From: Alphaproteobacteria bacterium
GTDB lineage: Bacteria; Pseudomonadota; Alphaproteobacteria; Micropepsales; Micropepsaceae
DNA: 52,688 bases
Direction: 5' to 3'
Assembly (NCBI GenBank): GCA_947475445.1
Contig: CANJLC010000014.1
Location: forward strand, 1-52,688
Part shown: piece after piece, positions 1-8,142 of the stretch
Layout: each line of letters starts with the position of its first letter
Position numbering within the stretch: position 1 is the first letter of the stretch
Made by a program: the position numbers and the translations under genes
The notes under the pieces: model-generated
The model's database searches: none
What the model saw: the letters and a program-made list of their open reading frames with translations, nothing else
Told to the model about the DNA's origin: nothing

Positions 1-176
1 TCGCTCGGTTATCAGCCGCCGGCCCCCGAAACCGCGTCGTCGCTATGGCCGCCCTCCGGTTCCGCTACGCTCCACCTACGGCCGGCCATAGCGCTGGAGG
101 CTGGAATGCACTAACAATCAAAACGGACCACCCAGTGGGGGCCGATCATGGGTACCCCGGCGGTCACTGTCGGACA
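1..176. mobile_element. Terminal fragment of an IS21-like insertion sequence
   Basis: No coding sequence is visible. The stretch contains an inverted pair (CGCTATGGCCG at 41-51, CGGCCATAGCG at 83-93) and, at about 110-165, a block around CGGACCACCCAGTGGGGG that I associate with the non-coding end downstream of istB in IS21-family elements. It ends in ACTGTCGGACA (166-176), which reads TGTCCGACAGT inward, a plausible TG...CA terminus. The transposase genes would lie left of the window. The family assignment rests on remembered similarity of the end sequence, so it is tentative. Confidence 0.4.
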
Positions 177-188
177 CGCAGGATCAAA

Positions 189-233
189 CTCTTAATCAGC
201 TTGTCGTAGGTTCGATCCCTACATCACCCACCA
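189..233 (+). pseudogene. 3' fragment of tRNA-Lys (CTT), 5' half missing
   Basis: The 3' half of a tRNA is intact: anticodon loop CTCTTAA (189-195, anticodon CTT), 3' anticodon-stem strand TCAGC (196-200), variable region, T arm GTAGG-TTCGATC-CCTAC (206-222), acceptor strand ATCACCC (223-229), discriminator A and encoded CCA (231-233). The bases where the 5' anticodon-stem strand should be (184-188, TCAAA) do not pair with TCAGC, and no D arm or 5' acceptor strand (GGGTGAT) lies upstream, where the IS-like end begins instead. It is therefore a truncated copy, as left by element integration at a tRNA 3' end or by IS insertion. Confidence 0.6.
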
Positions 234-265
234 TTTCTTAGCCTGCTCTGCAGGCTAAGAAATGG
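231..265. repeat. Perfect 16-bp inverted repeat directly after the tRNA fragment
   Basis: CCATTTCTTAGCCTGC (231-246) and GCAGGCTAAGAAATGG (250-265) form a perfect stem with a 3-nt loop (TCT). The left arm begins with the encoded CCA of the tRNA fragment. No T-tract follows, so it is not a typical intrinsic terminator. It could be an integrase or core-site structure, or the product of an inverted duplication. Confidence 0.6.
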
Positions 266-280
266 TGCCGAAGCATCGCG

Positions 281-590
281 CCAGCGACTGGAGCGATGCG
301 AAGGCGCGGCAAGGCTTTTGGGAAACGCTCAGAATCTATGTCCGAGCCGCTCGCCCAAGCTCGCGGCGCTCGCCGGAAAAAACGCTCGTCGCTCGACGCT
401 GCCGCTAGCGACGGACCGTTTTCGCAGACCCGGCTCGCGGTTCGATCCCGCCATCACCCACCACTTCACTCTCCGGCTGGCAGTTAGCGCCATGCTGCCA
501 TCACCCCATTTTCGGACAGGCCGAGGCGCCTTTGAAACGGTGCCAGGCAACGCGCGGGGCCGGCGACTCAAGCGATGCGAAAGGCGCGCC
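281..590. repeat. Imperfect 30-nt direct repeat in the tRNA-remnant region
   Basis: Copies at 281-310 and 560-590 share GCGACT and GCGATGCGAA plus GGCGCG with a few substitutions and one extra A. Each copy follows one of the two tRNA-3'-end-like sequences, which suggests that a module of tRNA end plus downstream DNA was duplicated and then decayed. Confidence 0.45.
436..463 (+). repeat. Second tRNA-3'-end-like sequence
   Basis: CGCGG-TTCGATC-CCGCC (436-452; four of five stem pairs form) followed by ATCACCC, A and CCA (453-463) repeats the T-arm and acceptor layout of the tRNA-Lys fragment about 230 bp upstream, with the same acceptor strand. No anticodon arm is recognisable before it. It looks like a degenerate second copy of a tRNA 3' end rather than a functional tRNA. 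Confidence 0.45.
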
Positions 591-950
591 TGGAGCAACT
601 TGGCAGCCTCGCAGCGTCGTTGGCCTGCGCGACCAACGCCCTGTTGCTGACAGAGACTCATAATATGAAATCCATATGTGTCATCTCGAGCACACCAATG
701 ACATAAGTCATTGTTCCTAATTGATAATCTTCCTATAGGGCGCTGAACTTTGCCCGTCCCAAGGTGTCGCTGCAGGCCCTTTTGCAACAGTGCGGTGAAA
801 CGTTCCTTGCCACCTATTTCGAAAGCTGGAATAAGTTTTTCCGGCTAGGTTCTCTGCTTGCGGGCGCATCTATCGCGTCCGTAAGCTCGTATGGTTTGTA
901 AAGGTCTGATCCGGCACAAGGATCGGCACTAAATATATCAGGGGGTTGCC
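591..950. other. Non-coding leader upstream of the first M28-like gene
   Basis: I see no convincing gene here. The stretch is less GC-rich than its surroundings around 655-740. Just before the next gene, AAATATATCAGGGGG (931-945) supplies the ribosome-binding site. A similar AAATATATAAGAGAGGG precedes the distant paralogue that starts at 50629, so the leaders of these two paralogues may be related. No clear sigma-70 promoter was identified. Confidence 0.3.
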
Positions 951-2558
951 ATGAAGCGTCGCGTGTTTGTTGCAGCAATAACGATCGCCGCCGCCTTCGC
1001 AGCCACCAGTGCAGCGATGGCCCAGATGGCGCTTGGCCCCAACCCGAAGGTTGAACGGACTTATGGTCTTGGCCTTCCGCGCGACATGGACAAGATCATC
1101 CCGCCGGATTCCGATTATCCCGTCTATCCGCTCAAGCCCGGCCAGGAAGCCTATGCGGATGTCGATGGCTATCACCTCAAAGATATCATCAAGCAGATCA
1201 CGGCCATCTCGCTGAAGAGCCTGAATGCCGGTGAGCAGTTCTGGGGCCGCGTCCTGGGCTCCAAGTACCATCTCGAATCCACTGAATTCATGGCCAAGGA
1301 ATGGGAAAAGCTGGGCCTGAAGGTTCAGCGCATCGACTACGTCAATCCCGAGGTCTGGTACCCGCGCAAGTGGGAAGGCAATTACACCTCCGGCGCCCAC
1401 ACGGCGCCGTTGCTGACGCTCTATCCCAACAATGAGACCGTGGGCACCAAGGCTGGCGGCATCACCGCCGACGCCGTGTGGCTGGGCATCGGCACGCCTG
1501 CCGACCTGGTGGGCCGCGACATCAAGGGCAAGATCGCCATCATCTATAGCGTCCTGCTGCCGGGCGGCCGTTCGCAATCCGCTGGCGTCTGGGGCGGCAA
1601 TGCCGCCGCCGTCAAGGCCGGCGCCGCCGCAATCATCAACGTTGTCGGCGTGCCCGGCAACGGCCAGTTCGATCCGGAAGGCGCACCCAGCGGAGCGGAC
1701 GCCATTCCCAACATGACCCTGTCTCAGGATGAAGGCTTCATGCTGCGCGACCGGATCGCGGCAGGCGAGAAGATCCAGATCCATCTGGACCTGACCATCG
1801 ACCACCTCAAGGACTACAAGGCCCAGTACATCATGGCGACGCTGCCGGGCATGTCCGACGAAGAAGTCTGGGTCATGGCCCATAGCGACTCCATGTTCCA
1901 GGGCGCGATGGACAATGCCTCCGGCATGGCCACCGCCATCGACATCGCCCGCCACTATGCGGCGATGCCCAAGGAACAGCGTCCGCGCACCATGACCTTC
2001 TTCGTGGACCCGGACCATCACAATACCGAACTGGCCCGCGACCAGATGAAGGTGAAGTATGACTGGAGCAAGGTCGCATTCATCGTGAACGCCGAACACA
2101 CCTCGCAGGCGCAGCTCTTCATGCTGAACGACGATCTGCAGATCGGCAATGCGATCAACGCGCGTCGCTGGTTCGTCAGCGGCAGCCCGGACTTCCAGCA
2201 GCTGGTGAAGAACGAGCTGAAGGACTTCAACGTCTCGGTCTACACCGTGCCGGAAACCAATGCCGGCGGTTCGCTGGGCGGGCTGACAAAATACGCCCCG
2301 TCAATGCACATCATTGACCACATCATCTACCATACGACTCTGGATACGCCGGAACTGGTTCCCGCGGTGGGCCTCGCCTACACGGAACGCGCGTTCCTCT
2401 CCATCATCGACAAGGGCAACAAGATGACGCTGGCCCAGATCCGCGGCACCGCGCCTCTGCCCAACGCTCTGGGCGGTCCGCCCGATGGCAAGACCTTCGG
2501 CAGCCGTGGCCGGGGCCCGGCCACCGGCGGGCGCGCAGCTGGCGGCAATGGCCCGTAA
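951..2558 (+). CDS. Secreted PA-domain/M28-like protein (copy 1) with His-His active-site variant
   Basis: 535 aa. Signal peptide of about 24 residues ending in AMA-Q, a PA-like segment near 140-270 (GRDIKGKIAIIYS), an M28 fold near 295-490, then a Gly/Arg/Pro-rich tail. Relative to glutamate carboxypeptidase II (PA plus M28), metal positions are H311 and D321 with the family's 10-residue spacing, E382 (NAEH) in place of Asp, and H461 (IYHTTLDTPE). Catalytic and ligand Glu-Glu are replaced by H356-H357 in DPDHH. Family knowledge predicts a dizinc exopeptidase; the missing general base makes catalysis uncertain. The start follows GGGGG 5 nt upstream. Receptor gene downstream on the same strand. 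Closest paralogue here is the gene starting at 50629. Confidence 0.85.
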   Translation: MKRRVFVAAITIAAAFAATSAAMAQMALGPNPKVERTYGLGLPRDMDKIIPPDSDYPVYPLKPGQEAYADVDGYHLKDIIKQITAISLKSLNAGEQFWGRVLGSKYHLESTEFMAKEWEKLGLKVQRIDYVNPEVWYPRKWEGNYTSGAHTAPLLTLYPNNETVGTKAGGITADAVWLGIGTPADLVGRDIKGKIAIIYSVLLPGGRSQSAGVWGGNAAAVKAGAAAIINVVGVPGNGQFDPEGAPSGADAIPNMTLSQDEGFMLRDRIAAGEKIQIHLDLTIDHLKDYKAQYIMATLPGMSDEEVWVMAHSDSMFQGAMDNASGMATAIDIARHYAAMPKEQRPRTMTFFVDPDHHNTELARDQMKVKYDWSKVAFIVNAEHTSQAQLFMLNDDLQIGNAINARRWFVSGSPDFQQLVKNELKDFNVSVYTVPETNAGGSLGGLTKYAPSMHIIDHIIYHTTLDTPELVPAVGLAYTERAFLSIIDKGNKMTLAQIRGTAPLPNALGGPPDGKTFGSRGRGPATGGRAAGGNGP

Positions 2559-2692
2559 GCTGATCTGACATCCAGCCGGTCGGGCAATCAGGCCTGACCG
2601 GTCGGGCTAGGTAACGAATACAAAAAGCGCGGATGGAAATCCGCATAGACAGACAAACGACATAACAAACGACAATAGAAGAGGGACAAGAC

Positions 2693-5623
2693 ATGCAGAC
2701 CAAGTCAGCCAACGGAAATTCCAATCAGCCGAGCGTGAAAAGCCGCGCTCTGGCCAGGACCAGCCTGCTCGCCTTGACGGCGACGCTTTTGACGGGCGCT
2801 GCAAATGCCCAGCCGGCCGGCGACGGCGGACTTGCCGTGGAACAGGTCGTTGTGACCGGCTCGCTGATTGCGCGTAGCGGCTACACCGCTCCCACCCCGG
2901 TGACCACGGTCAGCACCAAGGAACTGTTGGCCGCCGCCCCGGCGAACGTCGCCGACTATGTCAACCAGCTTCCCGCCTTGTCGGGCAGCGCCACGCCCAC
3001 CAGCAGCACCAAGGGCGTCTCGAGCGGCACCGCCGGCCAGAATACCCTGAACCTGCGCAACCTGGGCGCCAACCGCACTCTGGTGCTGTTCGACGGCCAG
3101 CGTTCGGTCGCTTCCAACGTCAACGGCGTGGCCGACGTCAACAACTTCCCGCAGGCCCTGATCGCCCGCGTTGAAGTGGTGACCGGCGGCGCCTCCGCCA
3201 CCTATGGCTCGGACGCCGTGGCCGGCGTCGTGAACTTCATTCTCGACAAGAATTATGTGGGCCTCAAAGGCAGTGCCTCCAAGAGCCAGACCACCTACGG
3301 CGACGACAAGTCCTGGACCGCTGACTTGACCTTTGGAACGGCCTTTTCGGGCGGCCGCGGCCATTTCCTGGTTGCGGGCGATGCTGGCCATACCGATGGC
3401 TTTGTCAGCCTGAAGAACGGAGAGAACAAGGGCGGCCGCGCCTGGGCGAACCAGGGCTGGAAGATCGTCAACAATCCCACCTACACCGCCACCAACGGCC
3501 AGCCGCGTCAGCTGGTTGTGAACAATGTCGGTATTGCATTGGGCACCTATGGCGGCCTGATCGTCTCGGGTCCGCTCAAGGGCACTTCCTTTGGCCCGGG
3601 CGGCACGCCGGTGAAGTTCAACTATGGCACGGTCACCGGCAGCTACATGATTGGCGGCGACTGGAAGTCCACCGATACCGCGCAAAACAATTCGCTGGAT
3701 TCCCAGCTGGAGCGCCAGAGCGCTTTCACCCGCCTCAGCTATGACATCAACGACCACATCAATGTCTATGGCCAGGCGTCGTATGCCTATTCCTACCAGC
3801 TGAGCATCAACTCGTTTGAAACCCAGTTTGGCGGCCTGTTCATCAATCCGGCGACCAACCCCTTTGTGCCGGCCTCCACCAAGGCCCAGGCTGCCGCGCT
3901 GAAGCTGACCCAGATCGAAATGGGCACCATGAACGGCGACCTGCAGCCCTATTCGGCAGGCCCCAATAGCCGCTCGGTTTATCGCTATGTCGCCGGCGCC
4001 AGCGGTGATTTCGGCCTGTTCGACACCACCTGGAACTGGGATTTCTACATGCAGGACGGTACCTCGCATGTGAACAGCACCGCCATCGCCAGCCGCAAGT
4101 CGCGTTATACCCAGGCGATCCAGGCTGTCGTCTCGCCGACCACCGGGCAGGCCATCTGCTCGTCCACGCTGACCAATCCCAATGACGGTTGCGTGCCCTA
4201 CAACATCTTCGGCACCGGGGTGAACAGCCAGGCCGCCATCAATTACGTCGAAGGCGCGGCGCACCAGGACGCGGTCTACTTCCAGGATGTGGCTGCCGTG
4301 AATTTCCGCGGTGATCCCTTCTCCATCTGGGCCGGACCGGTTTCCGTGGCCTTTGGCGTTTCGCATCGTCGCGATGCCGTCAACGGTACATCGACCGCCG
4401 CGGACATGGCGCTGGACTTCTTTGCCGGCAACTATGTTCCCGTTATCGGCAGTGTCACGGTGGACGAAGGGTATTTCGAAACCATCGTTCCGGTGTTGAA
4501 CAACATGCCGCTGGTGCAGGACCTCAGCGTCGATATGGCTTGGCGCGCGACCAACTACAGCGTCTCCGGTTATGTCAACACCTGGAAAGTCAGCGTCAGC
4601 TACACGCCGGTTGATGACATCCGAGTTCGCGCCACCCTGTCGCGTGACATTCGCGCCCCGAACCTGGGCGAGTTCTTCACGGCGGGCAGCACTTCCACCT
4701 CGTCCTACACCGATCCGTTCATGAGCCCGGCGCTGACCTACACGGCGTTTACCCTCAGCACGGGCAATCTCAACCTGGTACCGGAAAAGGCGCAGTCGAC
4801 CAATGTCGGCATCGTCTGGCAGCCGTCCAGCTTCCTGCCCGGGTTCAATGCCTCGATTGACTATTGGCGCGTCGCCATCGGTCAGGCCGTCGGCTCGGCC
4901 TCCAGCGGCACCGGCAAGGGCCAGAACATCATCGACCAGTGCTTCGCCGGCCAGACCCAGTATTGCTCGGCCATCATCCGCGGCGGTCCGGTCCAGAACG
5001 GCCAAAGCAAGATCCTGTTTGTGAATGGCGGCAATTTCAATCTGGCGTCGCAAGTGGCGGATGGCATCGATATCGCCATGAACTACACCACGCCGGTGGA
5101 CAATATCTTTGCGGGCGTCCCCGGCGACGTGTCGCTGCGTGCGCTGGCCACGGGTACGTTCAAGGACAGGACCAACAGCGGCATCCCGGGCACCCCTGCC
5201 CGCAACACGGCTGGCACCAATTCCGGCTCCGGCCCGGCCCATTGGCGCTTCCTGACGAGCATTGACTACACCCTCGACCCCATCACCTTCACCTTGACGG
5301 GACGTGGCCTCAGCGCCGGCAAGTATGACAACTCGTTCATTGAATGCACGACGGGCTGCCCCACTTCCACGGCTACCAATATCACCCAGGACAACAACAG
5401 GATCGATGGCGCCTTCTACCTCGATACCAACTTTGTCTATGACTTCGATGTTGGTAACGCGGGCATGTCGGCCTATTTCAACGTGAAGAATATCTTCAAC
5501 CTGGATCCGCCGCTGGTTGCGGGTGGCCCGAGCGGCACCACCTTCACCACAGCCGGCGAAAATGCGACCCTTTACGATACTTTGGGCCGCGTCTTCCGCA
5601 TCGGTCTGCGGTTCAAGCTGTAA
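2693..5623 (+). CDS. TonB-dependent outer-membrane receptor
   Basis: 976 aa. Positively charged N-terminus and signal peptide cleaved after about residue 39 (AANA-Q). A TonB-box-like EQVVVTG lies near residues 49-56, followed by a plug domain (LRNLGANRTLVLFDG, GGASATYGSDAVAGV) and a long beta-barrel ending in RIGLRFKL with terminal hydrophobic residue. It imports an unknown ligand across the outer membrane using TonB/ExbBD energy. It lies 134 bp after one M28-like gene and just before another, suggesting that ligand and periplasmic enzymes are linked, for example peptide- or amide-containing substrates. The leader contains a direct repeat (CCGGTCGGGC twice near 2576-2608) and a small hairpin but no clear terminator. 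The receptor class is secure; its substrate is unknown. Confidence 0.92.
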   Translation: MQTKSANGNSNQPSVKSRALARTSLLALTATLLTGAANAQPAGDGGLAVEQVVVTGSLIARSGYTAPTPVTTVSTKELLAAAPANVADYVNQLPALSGSATPTSSTKGVSSGTAGQNTLNLRNLGANRTLVLFDGQRSVASNVNGVADVNNFPQALIARVEVVTGGASATYGSDAVAGVVNFILDKNYVGLKGSASKSQTTYGDDKSWTADLTFGTAFSGGRGHFLVAGDAGHTDGFVSLKNGENKGGRAWANQGWKIVNNPTYTATNGQPRQLVVNNVGIALGTYGGLIVSGPLKGTSFGPGGTPVKFNYGTVTGSYMIGGDWKSTDTAQNNSLDSQLERQSAFTRLSYDINDHINVYGQASYAYSYQLSINSFETQFGGLFINPATNPFVPASTKAQAAALKLTQIEMGTMNGDLQPYSAGPNSRSVYRYVAGASGDFGLFDTTWNWDFYMQDGTSHVNSTAIASRKSRYTQAIQAVVSPTTGQAICSSTLTNPNDGCVPYNIFGTGVNSQAAINYVEGAAHQDAVYFQDVAAVNFRGDPFSIWAGPVSVAFGVSHRRDAVNGTSTAADMALDFFAGNYVPVIGSVTVDEGYFETIVPVLNNMPLVQDLSVDMAWRATNYSVSGYVNTWKVSVSYTPVDDIRVRATLSRDIRAPNLGEFFTAGSTSTSSYTDPFMSPALTYTAFTLSTGNLNLVPEKAQSTNVGIVWQPSSFLPGFNASIDYWRVAIGQAVGSASSGTGKGQNIIDQCFAGQTQYCSAIIRGGPVQNGQSKILFVNGGNFNLASQVADGIDIAMNYTTPVDNIFAGVPGDVSLRALATGTFKDRTNSGIPGTPARNTAGTNSGSGPAHWRFLTSIDYTLDPITFTLTGRGLSAGKYDNSFIECTTGCPTSTATNITQDNNRIDGAFYLDTNFVYDFDVGNAGMSAYFNVKNIFNLDPPLVAGGPSGTTFTTAGENATLYDTLGRVFRIGLRFKL

Positions 5624-5672
5624 TGTACTTTGGTTCCGAACCACGCGTTCAGGACCGGTTGACTTGAAAAAG

Positions 5673-5706
5673 ATGCGGGCCGGGTAAAACCGGCCCGCAT
5701 TTTTTT
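5673..5706 (+). terminator. Intrinsic terminator after the TonB receptor
   Basis: ATGCGGGCCGG (5673-5683) pairs with CCGGCCCGCAT (5690-5700), followed by a T-run (5700-5706). It ends only 46 nt before the next start codon, so that gene needs either read-through or a promoter overlapping this hairpin. Confidence 0.9.
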
Positions 5707-5751
5707 GTGCCGACGGAAATGTTGGGAATGACCACGAAAGTGAGGAAAAAA

Positions 5752-7335
5752 ATGACACCGGGAAAATCCAAACTGTCTTATCGCCTGGGCGCCCTGGCGC
5801 TGGCTTTTGCCGCGCCGTTCGCCTTCATGGGCATATCGATCGCGCAGGAAGGCGGCGACGGCCCGGTGCGGGGCCCCAAAGGGACCGTCGCCACCATCAC
5901 CTCCCCCGAACTGGTCTGGCAGCTGCCGGCCAATGTCGACAAATCCTATGACATGATCGACGGGGCGCGGATGATGACCTACGTCAAGGAGCAGGCGGCC
6001 ATTTCCCTCAAGTCCCGCGACCAGGGCAACAAATGGTGGGGCCGCATCGCCGGCCAACCCTCGGGCGACGAGATGCAAGCCTGGGTGACCGCCAAGCTCA
6101 AGGGCGTCGGCCTCGATGTCTCGACCACGATTATTCCCATGCCTACGCAAGAAATTCCCAAGGACTGGGACGTGACCGTTTCCGCGGGCGGCAAGTCTTT
6201 CAAGCTGGAAAGCGCTTTCCCGAGCATCGATTTCACCAGTGCCATGCCTGGCAACAAGGGTGACGAGAATCTGGATGCGGTCTGGGTCGGCCTGGGTCAG
6301 GCGATCGATTTCGACGGCAAGGATGTGCGCGGCAAGGCGGTCTTCATCTATTCCATCCCCACGCCCAGCACCCTGGTGCAATCGGCGGACTGGATGGGCG
6401 CTGTCGCCCGGGCGCAAAAAGCCGGCGCCAAGGCGGTTGTCGTCGGGATCGCGATTCCCGGTAACATGAAATATCTCAGTCACGGGATAACGGGCGACCG
6501 GAAGCTGAACGTGAAGATCCCGATCTACTCCATCGGCAATGATGATGTCATGAAGGTGGCGGACATGGCCCATGAGGGCCTGACCAAGAATGATTTCAAG
6601 GCCCATGTCAGCTGGGACGTTGATGTCAGCGACGGCCACAAGGAAGGCGTCGTTATCGGTAAGCTTGCGGGCATGACCGACGAGAAGATCGTCATGATCG
6701 CCCATACCGACGGCTTTTTCGAAGGCGCCACCGATGACGGTGCTGGCGTCGCGGCCTTCATCGAAACCGCCAATTATTTCGCCAAACTGCCGAAGGAAAA
6801 GCGGCGCAGGACCATGTACTTCCTTGCCTTGCCCGACCATCACGAAGGCAATGCGGGCGGCGCCTGGCTGCACAACAACATGAAATCCCTGTTCCCCAAC
6901 ACGGCCCTGCTCATGAATGCGGAGCATATCGCCGCCAAGGCGCCGGTCTATGATCGTGCCTGGGGCAAGGGCGGGGCGCCCTCGCTGATCGCAACCAACG
7001 GCAACGGGCCGTCCTGGTGGGGCGTCTATGGCAGCGACCGTCTGGCCAATATCGTGCGCGACGGCTATGCCACCTTCGGCGTGCCTACCCAGTTGGCGGA
7101 AGGCGGCTCGCCCGGTGAACTGTCCTCGGTGCAGTTCGATGCTCCCAGCTTCTACCTGCACAACAAGGGCGTCTATTATCACGCCGATGCCGATACGCCG
7201 GATGTGGTGCCGGTGGACGGCATGCGCAACGCCGTGCAGGCCATCGCCAAGATTTTCAACGACGTCAATCAGGTCGATTTGAAGGACCTGCAGGCGCCGA
7301 CAGACCGCTTGGCCAAGACAGCCTCGGCGCAATAA
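5752..7335 (+). CDS. Secreted PA-domain/M28-like protein (copy 2) with His-His active-site variant
   Basis: 527 aa from ATG 5752, chosen because GAGG (5742-5745) sits 6 nt upstream; a GTG at 5707 would overlap the preceding terminator. Signal peptide ends near SIA-Q. A PA-like part (DGKDVRGKAVFIYS) precedes the M28-like domain. Metal positions are H318 (AHTDGFF), D328, E in NAEH, and His in YYHADADTPDVV. The Glu-Glu pair is again His-His (LPDHH, 363-364). Divergent from copy 1, so the family is an old paralogous set and not a recent duplication. Predicted periplasmic, metal-binding; hydrolase activity is not assured because the usual base is absent. Confidence 0.85.
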   Translation: MTPGKSKLSYRLGALALAFAAPFAFMGISIAQEGGDGPVRGPKGTVATITSPELVWQLPANVDKSYDMIDGARMMTYVKEQAAISLKSRDQGNKWWGRIAGQPSGDEMQAWVTAKLKGVGLDVSTTIIPMPTQEIPKDWDVTVSAGGKSFKLESAFPSIDFTSAMPGNKGDENLDAVWVGLGQAIDFDGKDVRGKAVFIYSIPTPSTLVQSADWMGAVARAQKAGAKAVVVGIAIPGNMKYLSHGITGDRKLNVKIPIYSIGNDDVMKVADMAHEGLTKNDFKAHVSWDVDVSDGHKEGVVIGKLAGMTDEKIVMIAHTDGFFEGATDDGAGVAAFIETANYFAKLPKEKRRRTMYFLALPDHHEGNAGGAWLHNNMKSLFPNTALLMNAEHIAAKAPVYDRAWGKGGAPSLIATNGNGPSWWGVYGSDRLANIVRDGYATFGVPTQLAEGGSPGELSSVQFDAPSFYLHNKGVYYHADADTPDVVPVDGMRNAVQAIAKIFNDVNQVDLKDLQAPTDRLAKTASAQ

Positions 7336-7355
7336 TTTTGAGCTTGAGAATTATG

Positions 7356-7385
7356 AGGGCCGGGGGAAACCCCGGCCCTTTTTTT
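7356..7385 (+). terminator. Intrinsic terminator after M28-like copy 2
   Basis: AGGGCCGGGG (7356-7365), loop GAAA, CCCCGGCCCT (7370-7379), then seven T (7379-7385). Confidence 0.92.
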
Positions 7386-7476
7386 GCGCCGAGGCCAATA
7401 GCATTCCGCCACACCGCGCGAAGTTAGCACTGGTTATTTCGACGCCGTCGCCACGCCGCTGAGCGAGGGTGCGTTC

Positions 7477-7514
7477 TTGCACATCAAAGGCGCAAAATTG
7501 CTTATTGCGTGCAA
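7477..7514. promoter_or_regulatory. Putative LysR-type operator, copy A
   Basis: TTGCACATCAAAGGCGCAA (7477-7495) is an inverted repeat TTGC-N11-GCAA. A further GTGCAA at 7509-7514 pairs with TTGCAC at 7477. The same element recurs at 7810 and 13312, and as half-conserved copies at 21068 and 22841. Similarity to the 7810 copy extends over about 60 bp. It stands after a terminator and upstream of a receptor-like remnant. Confidence 0.45.
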
Positions 7515-7584
7515 ACTTCGTGGCGACAACCATCAGCATAGGAAATGTGGGCTGACCTGCCGTGTGGATTATTGCCAGCCCATG

Positions 7585-7632
7585 GGTGACGTAAACGGCC
7601 CGCCGCTCCGCCTGGGCGTGCGCTTCAAGTAT
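7585..7632 (+). pseudogene. Remnant of a TonB-dependent receptor C-terminus
   Basis: The + frame here reads GDVNGPPLRLGVRFKY, resembling the last beta-strand of the receptor upstream (DTLGRVFRIGLRFKL): D, G, R, G, R, F and K align. It is followed about 60 nt later by a full terminator. No upstream barrel sequence is detectable and the expected stop after the final aromatic residue is missing. Interpretation: a receptor gene between M28-like copies 2 and 3 was deleted, leaving promoter, tail and terminator. The match is short, so chance is possible. Confidence 0.35.
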
Positions 7633-7689
7633 CAGACGATGTTTAATGCCCCCCTTCCGCAAGGAAGGGGAGTTCCCCTCGAAGTAACT

Positions 7690-7727
7690 TGGAGCCCGCC
7701 GCGAATGTGCCGGGCTCCATTTTTTTA
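7690..7727 (+). terminator. Orphan intrinsic terminator
   Basis: TGGAGCCCG (7690-7698) pairs with CGGGCTCCA (7711-7719) and is followed by a T-run (7720-7727). The preceding terminator is only about 300 bp upstream and no intact gene lies between, so it terminates either a small RNA or a lost gene. Confidence 0.8.
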
Positions 7728-7809
7728 ATGATTGTAAAGTGTCCGCGCGGCGGCCAGTTTGCTGCGATTGCGTTGCAAGAGCAGCAAGTTCGTGCCGCGC
7801 CAGCCCCAT

Positions 7810-7828
7810 TTGCACATCCAAGGCGCGA
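7810..7828. promoter_or_regulatory. Putative LysR-type operator, copy B
   Basis: TTGCACATCCAAGGCGCGA: TTGC-N11-GCGA, one base from the palindrome of copies A and C. It is 315 bp upstream of M28-like copy 3, the next gene, and within a roughly 60-bp region resembling 7470-7530. The 7829-8142 stretch holds no other recognisable gene. Confidence 0.45.
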
Positions 7829-8142
7829 AAATGTCTATTGCTTGCTTAAGGCCCTGTGGCGACTATTCTTTCTACAAATGACCGGGCCCGTATTAAGGGA
7901 CCGGCCGCTGGGATAGCGTATTTCGAGAAGCATCTGCGCCAGTTTTTTTCTGGTATCGCTCTACGAGAAAGACATCCCCGCGCCTGACGATGCTGTGGGA
8001 GGACGTCAATTTCTTTCCCGGGTTCCAGCCTGTCGTGTTTTTGCGGCATCGCGGATTCGGAAATAGCCGGAATTTTCAAAACGGAAATCTGCCGCTGCCG
8101 CATCCGCGTCACGCGGCCATGGAAAGCCAAGGGAGAATGCGT

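Noticed and set aside
189..233. Intact tRNA-Lys
   Set aside because: The 5' anticodon strand, D arm and 5' acceptor strand are missing, so only a 3' fragment is reported.
2570..2610. Terminator between M28-like copy 1 and the receptor gene
   Set aside because: The hairpin around CGGTCGGGC and GGCCTGACCG has a mismatch and no T-tract, so I do not call it a terminator; the genes may be co-transcribed.
2705..5758. 1017-aa open frame on the minus strand opposite the TonB receptor
   Set aside because: It mirrors codon structure of the real gene, starts with no ribosome-binding site, and its Gly/Ala/Arg/His-rich translation has no domain. Similar long antisense frames opposite 5752-7335, 8143-9759, 19563-22655, 38220-40067 and 45073-47367 were rejected likewise.
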